From Desulfoprunum benzoelyticum (GTDB lineage Bacteria; Desulfobacterota; Desulfobulbia; Desulfobulbales; Desulfocapsaceae), in the NCBI RefSeq assembly GCF_014201505.1, contig NZ_JACHEO010000008.1:84753-148752 (forward strand): a stretch of DNA of 64,000 nucleotides. Direction: 5' to 3'. The notes below the pieces were generated by a model. It was not told the origin of the DNA. It worked only from the letters and a program-made list of their open reading frames with translations, and made no database searches. Every line of letters starts with the position of its first letter. The first letter of the stretch is position 1. Below are positions 1-6,870 of the stretch, piece by piece. The position numbers were made by a program, and so were the translations under genes.

Positions 1-127
1 GCCGGTCGGCGATGACCAGGCGGGCCTTGCAATACCCCTTGCCGGCCTCGACGATCTCGACTCCGGCAAGGGCGGCGAACCGATCGCCGGCGAAAATCCT
101 TCTTGCTTTTTCCGTATCCATATCCAT
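1..127 (-). CDS. PaaI-like hotdog-fold thioesterase, N-terminal part (runs off the window edge)
   Basis: The minus-strand frame opens at ATG 127 (alternative ATG 121) and stays open to the edge, giving about 42 residues. The start reads MDMDTEKARRIF, followed by a GVEIVEAGKGYCKARL-like stretch. This matches the first strands of PaaI/YbgC-type hotdog thioesterases, where a glycine-rich turn precedes an alternating hydrophobic strand. The family hydrolyses acyl-CoA thioesters. The catalytic Asp and the helix lie outside the window, so only the family call is supported. It is divergent from the sugar isomerase at 423; the roughly 295 bases between them show nothing I can recognise. Confidence 0.6.
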   Translation of the reverse strand, partial: MDMDTEKARRIFAGDRFAALAGVEIVEAGKGYCKARLVIADR

Positions 128-422
128 ATTGTCTTGAAGTTTTTTGAGATTGCTGAGGAATCAACGGGATGTGACAGGCGGGGACCGCCACCTCTCGTTG
201 CCGGTCGACGGCGGGTCATGCCTGGGCAATGCATTCCGATCCTGCCCCGCCCTGCCGCCTGCAACCTGACCCGCCGGGAAAAACAGACGCCGTTTGGGGC
301 GAAGGCACTCACCCGACACATCAATACCAGTATCCGGCGGCCGGCACCAGACAAACCCGACTGCACCGGCGGCGAGGTGAGGACGAATCAACCCGGAACG
401 ACATCATTTTTTGAGGACACTT

Positions 423-1229
423 ATGCACTACGGCGCCATGAATTTTCCGGTTCTGCCGGTACTTGCAGAGATCGATGCCATCGCCGGGATGGGGTTCGAC
501 TATCTGGAACTGGCCATGGACGCGCCCATGGCCCACTACAGCATCATCGCCGCCAACAGGACGGCGATCGTCGACGCCCTGAAGGCCAACGGCCTCGGGC
601 TGATCTGCCACATGCCGACCTTCGTCTCCACCGCCGACCTGACGGAGAGCATCCGCCGGGCGTCGGTGACCGAGATGCGCCGCTCCCTGGAGGTGGCGTT
701 CGAGCTGGGAGCGACCAAGGTCGTCCTGCACCCGAGCATGGCCGCCGGCCTCGGCGCCTTCGTCGGCGCCAGGATCAAAGCGTACGCCACCGATTTCCTG
801 GCCGAAATGGTTGAGGCCGCCCAGCAGATGCAGCTCACCCTCTGCCTGGAAAACATGTTCCCCCGCTATATGCTGGGCGTCCAGCCTGCCGATTTTGAGG
901 AGATTTTCACCTCTTTCCCCTCGCTCAAGCTGGTTCTGGACACCGGTCACGCCCATATCGACGACCGGGGGGAGGGCCGGCTGCTGCAGCTGGTGGAGCA
1001 GTTCGGCAGCCGGATCGCTCACCTGCACTTCAGCGACAATCACGGTCGGCGGGACGAGCACCTGGCGGTGGGCAAGGGAACGGTCGATTTCGCCGGCCTG
1101 GTGCAAAAGCTGCAGGCCATCGGTTACGACGACACCCTCACCCTTGAGGTGTTCGGCGAGGATCGGCAGCTGCTGGTCGCCAGCCGGGACAAGCTGAAGG
1201 CGATGTTTGCGGGCAACGACCAGCCGTAA
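423..1229 (+). CDS. Sugar phosphate isomerase/epimerase-like TIM-barrel protein
   Basis: 268 residues of the xylose-isomerase-like/AP-endonuclease-2 TIM-barrel superfamily, which isomerise or epimerise sugars or cleave related substrates at a divalent metal site. Candidate metal ligands are visible: E143 (CLENMF), D173 and H176 (DTGHAHI), H202 (HLHFSDN), H213 near the DEHLAVGKGTVDF signature, and E242 (LEVFG). The start is ATG 423 because GAGGA lies five bases upstream; a TTG at 411 has no ribosome site. An acyl carrier protein follows after 29 bp, so the two are probably co-transcribed. The exact substrate cannot be deduced. Confidence 0.8.
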   Translation: MHYGAMNFPVLPVLAEIDAIAGMGFDYLELAMDAPMAHYSIIAANRTAIVDALKANGLGLICHMPTFVSTADLTESIRRASVTEMRRSLEVAFELGATKVVLHPSMAAGLGAFVGARIKAYATDFLAEMVEAAQQMQLTLCLENMFPRYMLGVQPADFEEIFTSFPSLKLVLDTGHAHIDDRGEGRLLQLVEQFGSRIAHLHFSDNHGRRDEHLAVGKGTVDFAGLVQKLQAIGYDDTLTLEVFGEDRQLLVASRDKLKAMFAGNDQP

Positions 1230-1258
1230 ACCAGACTGCACTGCCAAGGAGATACAGC

Positions 1259-1492
1259 ATGACCACATCAGAGATCAAGGCGATTGTCCTGCAGGCCATC
1301 CACCACATCGCCCCGGAGGCGGACCCCGACCGCCTCGACCCGGACGTCCCCTTCCGCGATCAGATCGATTTCGACTCGGTGGACTTTGTCAACCTCATGG
1401 AGCAGCTCCAGAAAGCTCTGGACCGCAGGATTCCGGAAATCGACTACCCCCTGCTGACGACCCTGAACGGCTGTCTCACCTATCTGCGATAA
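1259..1492 (+). CDS. Acyl carrier protein
   Basis: 77 residues, the usual ACP length. The phosphopantetheine attachment site is visible as FDSVDF with Ser40, followed by a helix rich in acidic and hydrophobic residues. AAGGAGAT upstream of ATG 1259 is a good ribosome site. It carries acyl chains as thioesters in the cytoplasm. It is not next to fatty-acid synthase genes; its neighbours are a sugar isomerase upstream and a convergent acyl-CoA synthetase downstream, so it may be a specialised carrier rather than the housekeeping AcpP. Confidence 0.85.
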   Translation: MTTSEIKAIVLQAIHHIAPEADPDRLDPDVPFRDQIDFDSVDFVNLMEQLQKALDRRIPEIDYPLLTTLNGCLTYLR

Positions 1493-1507
1493 GCGGCGGC
1501 GGTGCAA

Positions 1508-4201
1508 TCACAGCGCGAGCGAGACATACATGACCCCAGGGTCTTCCCGCTCGGCCTTGATCGAAAAACCGAAGACCCGGCAGAGCTTGAGCATGGCCTG
1601 GTTGTCGGCCAGCACCTCGCCGTAGATCTCCCCGATCCCCCGCCCGCGGGCATAGTCGATGATCCGGCGCAGCAGCATCGGCCCCAGCCCCAGGCCGGTC
1701 TTGTCATGACGCAGCAGGATGGCGAACTCGGCCTGTTCCCGGTCCGGGTCGGCGCTGATCCGCACCCCGCCGTAGAGCTCGGCGCCGCCGCCCTGATCCC
1801 GGCCCTCGACCACCAGGGCCATCTCGCGGTCATAATCGATCTGCGTCAACCGTGCCGCCAGGTCGTGGGGCAGGACATTCATCATGTGGAGAAAGCGCAG
1901 TCGGATCTCCTCCGGCGACAGGCTGGCGAAGATCTGCTGGAAACCGGGCTCGTCCTCGGGGCGGACCGGCCGGATCAGGAGTTCCCTTCCGTCCGGCAGG
2001 ACCAGACGCTCCTCCAGCTCCCGGGGATAGGGCAGAATCGCCAGGCGCTCGTAGGCCGGACCTTCGGCCCTGGTCACCCGGATGCGGGCGTCGAGGGCCA
2101 GCACCCCGTGCTCGTCGGCGATGAGGGGGTTGATGTCGAGCTCGGCGATCCCGGCCAGATCGCAGACCAGCTGCGACACCTTCACCAGGGTCAGGGCGAT
2201 GGCGTCCAGATCGGCCGCCGGGACCGCCCGGTAGCCCTGGAGCAGGCCGTGGACCCGGGTCCGGCTCATCATCTCGCGGGCCAGGTGCATGTTGAGCGGC
2301 GGCAGGGCCAGGGCCTTGTCGCCGATGACCTCGACGGCGACGCCGCCATGACCGAAGAGGAGCACCGGCCCGAAGTGGCTGTCGTCGACCATGCCGACGA
2401 TCAGCTCATGGGCATGGGGGCGATGGATCATCGGCTGCACCGTAAAGCCGTCGACACGGGCCTCGGGCCGCAGGCCGTGGACGCGTTGAAGCATCGCCGC
2501 GGCATTGGCGCGGACGACCTCCGGGGTTTCGAGATTGAGGCTGACCCCGCTGACCTCGGACTTGTGGACGATGTCCGGCGACAGGATCTTCAGGGCCACG
2601 GCGCCGCCGATACGCGTTGCCGCCGCCGCGGCCTCCTCCGGCGAGGCGCAGACATGACTGGGGACGACGGGGACGGCGTAAGCGGCCAGCACGGCCTTGG
2701 CCTCGACCTCGGTCAGCCAGTTCCGGTCCGCCGCCAGGGCCCCGGCGACGATCTGCCGGGCGGCGTCGAGGTCCGGGGTGAAGGCCTCGGGGATCGTCGG
2801 CGGGGTCTCCATCAGCAGCGTCTGGCTGGCGCGGTACCGCACCATCTGCATGAAGCCGCGCACCGCCTGGGTCGGGGTCTCATAGGTCGGCAACCGGCTC
2901 TCGGTCAGCAGCCGCCGGGCCTCGAGGGCCGAGCCGTCCCCCATCCAGCAGGTCAGGACCGCCTTGCGGTTGTAGAGCGCCATCCTGTCCTTCAGCGTGG
3001 CGATCACCGCCTTGGCGGCGGCGGCGGCCGAGGCCACCGCCGTCGGGCAGTTGATGACGAGAACGGCATCGTTGTTGCTATCGTTCACCAGCGCCTCGAG
3101 GGCGGCGGCATAGCGGCTGCCGGGGGCGTCGCCGATGATGTCGACCGGATTGCCGTGCGACCAGGTCGGCGGCAGGACCGCGTCGAGGCGATCGATGGTG
3201 GCCGGGGCCAGATCCGCCAGGCGGCCGCCCCTTTCGATCAGGGTGTCGGTGGCCATCACCCCCAGGCCGCCGCCGTTGGTCAAAATCGCCAGGCGGTCGC
3301 CGGGGACCTGGCGGACCATGGCCAGGGTCTGGACCGCATCGAACAGGGCCTGCATGTCCTTGACCCGCAGCATCCCGGCCCGGGCGAAAGCGGCGTCGTA
3401 GACCGCGTCGGAGCCGGCCAGGGCCCCGGTATGGGAGGCGGCGGCCCGGGCCCCCTCGGCGTAGCGGCCGGCCTTGACGACGATCACCGGCTTGATGCGG
3501 GCCGCGGCCCGGGCGGCGGACATGAACTTGCGCGGGTGGGTGATCGCCTCGATATAGAGCAGGATCGCCCGGGTGGAGACGTCGGCCGCCAGGTAGTCGA
3601 GCATGTCGCCGAAATCGACGTCGACCATGTCGCCCAGCGACACGCAGTGCGAAAAACCGATCCGCCGCGAGGTCGCCCAGTCAAGCACCGCCGCCAGCAC
3701 CGCCCCGGACTGGGCGACGAAGGCCAGGTTGCCGGCCAGCGGCGGGACATGGGCGAAACTGGCGTTGAGGCCGACCCCCGGGACCATGACCCCCAGGCAG
3801 TTGGGGCCGACGATGCGCAGCAGGTGGGGCCGGGCCGCGACCAGCATCGCCTGCGTGCGGGCCCGGCCGACGGCCGAGCCGCCTTCGCCGAAGCCGGCGG
3901 TGATGACGACTGCCGCGGTGCAGCCCCGGCGCCCCAGATCGTCGACCAGACCGGGGACGGTGTCGGGCGGGGTGGCGATGACCGCCAGGTCCGGAGTCCG
4001 CGGCAGGGCGGCGATATCGGGATAGGTGGCGAGGCCGGCCACGGTATCGTACTTGGGGTTGACCGGGTAGATCTCTCCGGCGAAACCGGCGCCGAACAGG
4101 TTGCCGGCCAGCACCCCGCCCACCGTCCCCGGTTTGTCGTTGGCGCCGATCAGGGCCACCGAGCCCGGGGCGAAGATATGGTTGAGATTTCTCACCGACA
4201 T
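1508..4201 (-). CDS. ADP-forming acetate/acyl-CoA ligase fused to a GNAT acetyltransferase (Pat/YfiQ architecture)
   Basis: 897 residues from ATG 4201, chosen because GGAGAGGC lies just upstream; longer in-frame extensions lack a ribosome site. Domain order is CoA-binding Rossmann (about 5-130), two succinyl-CoA-ligase-like domains (about 145-460), ATP-grasp (about 480-710) and GNAT (about 740-897) with an acetyl-CoA loop at KTGLGLG (834-840). Known relatives are protein lysine acetyltransferases such as Salmonella Pat and PatZ. Both histidines expected in active ADP-forming acyl-CoA synthetases appear present: H257 in SHTGAL and H546 in VHKSEVSG. The ligase half may therefore still phosphorylate rather than only bind regulators. 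Likely cytoplasmic. Confidence 0.88.
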   Translation of the reverse strand: MSVRNLNHIFAPGSVALIGANDKPGTVGGVLAGNLFGAGFAGEIYPVNPKYDTVAGLATYPDIAALPRTPDLAVIATPPDTVPGLVDDLGRRGCTAAVVITAGFGEGGSAVGRARTQAMLVAARPHLLRIVGPNCLGVMVPGVGLNASFAHVPPLAGNLAFVAQSGAVLAAVLDWATSRRIGFSHCVSLGDMVDVDFGDMLDYLAADVSTRAILLYIEAITHPRKFMSAARAAARIKPVIVVKAGRYAEGARAAASHTGALAGSDAVYDAAFARAGMLRVKDMQALFDAVQTLAMVRQVPGDRLAILTNGGGLGVMATDTLIERGGRLADLAPATIDRLDAVLPPTWSHGNPVDIIGDAPGSRYAAALEALVNDSNNDAVLVINCPTAVASAAAAAKAVIATLKDRMALYNRKAVLTCWMGDGSALEARRLLTESRLPTYETPTQAVRGFMQMVRYRASQTLLMETPPTIPEAFTPDLDAARQIVAGALAADRNWLTEVEAKAVLAAYAVPVVPSHVCASPEEAAAAATRIGGAVALKILSPDIVHKSEVSGVSLNLETPEVVRANAAAMLQRVHGLRPEARVDGFTVQPMIHRPHAHELIVGMVDDSHFGPVLLFGHGGVAVEVIGDKALALPPLNMHLAREMMSRTRVHGLLQGYRAVPAADLDAIALTLVKVSQLVCDLAGIAELDINPLIADEHGVLALDARIRVTRAEGPAYERLAILPYPRELEERLVLPDGRELLIRPVRPEDEPGFQQIFASLSPEEIRLRFLHMMNVLPHDLAARLTQIDYDREMALVVEGRDQGGGAELYGGVRISADPDREQAEFAILLRHDKTGLGLGPMLLRRIIDYARGRGIGEIYGEVLADNQAMLKLCRVFGFSIKAEREDPGVMYVSLAL

Positions 4202-4329
4202 GACTGCCTCTCCGTGGATGGTTGGCAAGGGTACCGTGGCGGCATCGACGGCCCGCTCCACGGTGCCAGGAACAGATTCATGGTATTGAAGCGTTCCCGG
4301 CTTGTCAAGGCCTGGACACATCGACGCTG

Positions 4330-4374
4330 CCGTCAATCCCGCTATTGACGGCAGGCCTCCTCCTTGGGTACCTT
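4330..4374 (+). promoter_or_regulatory. Inverted repeat overlapping a candidate promoter for the MCE gene
   Basis: A perfect inverted repeat with 8-bp arms (CCGTCAAT at 4330, ATTGACGG at 4344, 6-bp spacer) overlaps a possible -35 TTGACG at 4345. An 18-bp spacer leads to TACCTT at 4369. It lies in the divergent gap between the acyl-CoA ligase and the MCE gene. It could be an operator or simply a hairpin; the promoter call is weak. Confidence 0.35.
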
Positions 4375-4398
4375 GAAGTAAAATACTGGAGAATCGAT

Positions 4399-4887
4399 AT
4401 GAAAAAGATCTGGATCGTCCTCCTGGCGCTGGTCGTCCTCGGTGCCGCCGGCTTTGGCGGGTGGCAGCTCTACCAGCGCAGCAACAGCGTCACCGTTGTC
4501 TTTGCCGACGCCGGCGGGGTGGTTCCGGGAACCGGGGTATGGATGACCGGGATACAGGTCGGGCGGGTGCTGGGGCTGGAGATTGCCGGCGACGGCGTCG
4601 AGATGCAGGTCTTCCTCGGCAAGGAGGTGCGGCGGCAGCTGACGGAGACCGCTCTGTTCGTCATCGACCCCGGCACCGCCCAGGGTGACGGGCCGGTGCT
4701 GCGGGTCAAGGCCGGAGTCGGGGGCACGGCGCCGCTGGCGGCCAACGCCCGGGTGCGGGGGGTCAACTCCTACACCTTGTGGCAACTGGACGATTACTCG
4801 CAGAAGGTGCTGGAGTTCATCAACGAACCGCAGCTGCAGGAGGGGATCAAACGCCTGGAGCAGTTCGGCAACGAGATGAAGAAATGA
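4399..4887 (+). CDS. Small MCE/MlaD-like inner-membrane protein
   Basis: 162 residues. An N-terminal hydrophobic segment (about 3-25, MKKIWIVLLALVVLG) anchors it to the inner membrane. The following domain reads FADAGGVVPGTGVWMTGIQVGRV, a clear MCE motif (roughly 30-105) as in MlaD, which bind lipid in the periplasm during phospholipid transport. The usual MlaE/MlaF partners are not adjacent, and the C-terminal helix is short, so this is a stand-alone or truncated MCE protein. GGAG lies eight bases before ATG 4399. Confidence 0.7.
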   Translation: MKKIWIVLLALVVLGAAGFGGWQLYQRSNSVTVVFADAGGVVPGTGVWMTGIQVGRVLGLEIAGDGVEMQVFLGKEVRRQLTETALFVIDPGTAQGDGPVLRVKAGVGGTAPLAANARVRGVNSYTLWQLDDYSQKVLEFINEPQLQEGIKRLEQFGNEMKK

Positions 4888-4896
4888 CGCTGAAAA

Positions 4897-4984
4897 CGTT
4901 CAAGCGATCAAGCGTTCAAACGATCAAACGATCAAACGATTAAACGCTTGAACGCTTGATCGCTTAAACGCTTAAACGTTCCTA
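4897..4984 (+). repeat. Eleven tandem 8-bp units with dyad symmetry
   Basis: From 4897 the sequence parses without gaps into 8-base units such as CGTTCAAG, CGATCAAG, CGATCAAA, CGATTAAA, CGCTTGAA and CGCTTAAA; ten fit well and an eleventh partly. The left half is roughly the reverse complement of the right half, so the transcript could form a long hairpin. It fills the gap between the MCE and CAP genes and could act as a terminator or a protein-binding array. Confidence 0.8.
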
Positions 4985-4995
4985 AAGGTTCGGGA

Positions 4996-5421
4996 ATGAA
5001 ATCGGCCACCATCCTGCTCATCCTGCTGGCGCTGAGCGCCTGCGCGGCGAAGCCCGTCCCGGTCCCGGCCGAGAACAGCGACTACAGCCAGGCCCTGCTT
5101 CAGCGGATCAACCGCTATCGCCTCGAGCACGGTCTGAACCCGCTGCGGCCCGACCCCGGCCTGGCCCGCCTGGCGAGAAGCCACTGTATCGACATGTTCC
5201 AGCGGCAAAAGATCAATCACCGCCATTTCAAGGATCGTCGGGAACAGGCCGGCAGCCGCGTCTGCGTCGAAAACGTCGGCTGGAACTACGTCTCGCCGCT
5301 GCAGCTGGTCGACGGCTGGCGGGGTTCGCGCGGCCACAACCGCAATCTGCTCGAGGACAGGATCAACCGGGTCGGTATCGCCGAGATCGGCCGCTACGTG
5401 ACCTATTTCGCCTGCGACTAG
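4996..5421 (+). CDS. CAP/SCP-domain (PR-1 family) lipoprotein
   Basis: 141 residues. The N-terminus MKSATILLILLALSAC is a lipoprotein signal with lipobox LSAC (Cys16). The rest is a compact CAP domain: INRYRLEHGLNPL, then LARLARSHCIDMF, H-x-H-F, a central ENVGWNY and a terminal GHNRNLL. Bacterial CAP proteins are extracytoplasmic, and their biochemical role is generally unknown. A plausible ribosome site (AAGG) precedes ATG 4996. It is read in the same direction as its neighbours but separated from the MCE gene by the 8-bp tandem repeat. Confidence 0.82.
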   Translation: MKSATILLILLALSACAAKPVPVPAENSDYSQALLQRINRYRLEHGLNPLRPDPGLARLARSHCIDMFQRQKINHRHFKDRREQAGSRVCVENVGWNYVSPLQLVDGWRGSRGHNRNLLEDRINRVGIAEIGRYVTYFACD

Positions 5422-5444
5422 CAGCCAACATCAAGGGAAGGCAA

Positions 5445-5909
5445 GTGGAGAGTAAAAAATCGATCCTGGTAGTATACCACTCCCAGGGCGGCACCATGGA
5501 ACGGATGGCGCACCGCTTCGCCCGGGGCGCCGCCAGAGAAGAAAACATCGCAGTGATCCTTAAAAAAGCGGCCGATGCCGACCTCGACGACCTGCTGCAC
5601 TGCAACGCCATCGCCATCGGCACGCCGGAATATTTCGGGACGATGGCGGGGATGGTCAAGGATTTCTTCGACCGCACCTACGAGGCCGCCCAGGAGCGGA
5701 CCATCGGCCTGCCGTTCGTGATCTTCGTCTGTGCCGGCAACGACGGCCGGGGGGCGATCACTCAGATCGAGCGGCTCGCCGCCGGCTACAAATGGCACAA
5801 GGTCCAGGAGCACTTCCGGGTGGTCGGGGCCCCGACCGAAGAACAGCTGGCCGACCTGGAGGAGCTGGGACAGACCCTGGCCGCCGGGGTCGATTTCGGC
5901 ATCTTCTGA
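5445..5909 (+). CDS. Flavodoxin-like FMN-binding protein
   Basis: 154 residues starting at GTG 5445 with GGGAAGG just upstream. The N-terminus ILVVYHSQGGTMERMAHRFA is the flavodoxin phosphate-binding loop. A second loop, IAIGTPEYFGTMAGMVKDFFDR, is typical of flavodoxin/WrbA-like proteins. It is expected to bind FMN and shuttle electrons or reduce quinones in the cytoplasm. The stop is 2 bases before the next start, so it is co-transcribed with the amidohydrolase. Confidence 0.78.
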   Translation: MESKKSILVVYHSQGGTMERMAHRFARGAAREENIAVILKKAADADLDDLLHCNAIAIGTPEYFGTMAGMVKDFFDRTYEAAQERTIGLPFVIFVCAGNDGRGAITQIERLAAGYKWHKVQEHFRVVGAPTEEQLADLEELGQTLAAGVDFGIF

Positions 5910-5913
5910 CGCC

Positions 5914-6870
5914 ATGATGCTGCATCCGAACATGCCGTCACCCGATGACCGGGAAGGAGAGGCGGTTCCCGCCGGCCTTCCCGCCGTCGTCGACGCCCAT
6001 GTCCACATCTTCCCCGACGCCATTTTTACCGCCGTCCGCACCTGGTTCGACCAGCATGGCTGGCGCATCCGCTACCGGCTGTCCTCGACCGAAGTGGTCG
6101 AGTACCTGCTGGCGCGCGGCGTCGGTCATGTCGTCGCCCTCCAGTACGCCCACAAGCCCGGCATCGCCCCGCAGCTGAACGACTACATGGCCGGGATCTG
6201 CCGCCGCTTCGCCGGCCGGGTCACCGGCCTGGCCACCGTCTTCCCCGGCGAGGCAGGGGCCGGGAAATTGCTGCAGCAGGCCTTCGACGCCGGTCTGGGC
6301 GGGCTCAAACTGCACGCCCACGTCCAGTGCTTCGACATGAACGGCGCCGCAATGGCCCCGCTCTACGACTGCTGCCGCCGCAACGGCCGGCCGGTGGTGA
6401 TGCATGTCGGCCGGGAACCGAAGAGCGAGGCCTACCGCTGCGACCCGTACGTGTTGTGCAGTGCCGACAAACTGGAGCAGGTGCTGCGGGATTTCCCGGG
6501 CCTCAAGGTCTGCGTCCCCCACCTCGGTCTCGACGAGATCGCCGCCTACCGGCAACTGCTCGAGAAATACGACAACCTCTGGCTCGACACGACGATGGCC
6601 CTGGCCGGCTACTTCCCGCTCCAGGAGGACATCGACCTTCGCCGCTACCGCCCCGACCGGATCATGTACGGCTCCGATTTCCCCAACATCCCCTACGCCT
6701 GGGACCGGGAACTGAAGAAGCTGGCGGCCGCCGCTCTCCCGCCCCACCGCCTTCAGGCCCTGCTGCATGGCAACGCGAGCGAGTTCTTCGGCCTGGCAGG
6801 GATATCGAAGGCCGCCGGAACCGGCGAGAACACGCAACTGCAACGGAATGCGGCCCATGCCCGAACATGA
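5914..6870 (+). CDS. Amidohydrolase (COG2159-type TIM-barrel metal-dependent hydrolase)
   Basis: 318 residues from ATG 5914; ATG 5917 or the MPSPDD codon at 5932 are alternatives. The metal-binding DAHVHIFPD motif (H29, H31) opens the barrel. Further expected ligands follow in LKLHAHVQ, VVMHVG, VPHLGLDE and the terminal YGSDFPNIPY. The family hydrolyses or decarboxylates small carboxylated substrates. The last residues overlap the start of the next gene by 14 bases, suggesting translational coupling with the cNMP/Fe-S fusion, although a functional link is unknown. Confidence 0.82.
   Translation: MMLHPNMPSPDDREGEAVPAGLPAVVDAHVHIFPDAIFTAVRTWFDQHGWRIRYRLSSTEVVEYLLARGVGHVVALQYAHKPGIAPQLNDYMAGICRRFAGRVTGLATVFPGEAGAGKLLQQAFDAGLGGLKLHAHVQCFDMNGAAMAPLYDCCRRNGRPVVMHVGREPKSEAYRCDPYVLCSADKLEQVLRDFPGLKVCVPHLGLDEIAAYRQLLEKYDNLWLDTTMALAGYFPLQEDIDLRRYRPDRIMYGSDFPNIPYAWDRELKKLAAAALPPHRLQALLHGNASEFFGLAGISKAAGTGENTQLQRNAAHART

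Noticed and set aside
1502..4348. A 948-residue open frame on the plus strand opposite the acyl-CoA ligase
   Set aside because: Its composition (RR, GQ, HH, DDRDG runs) is that of an antisense GC-rich shadow, and the minus strand has a complete, recognisable five-domain protein.
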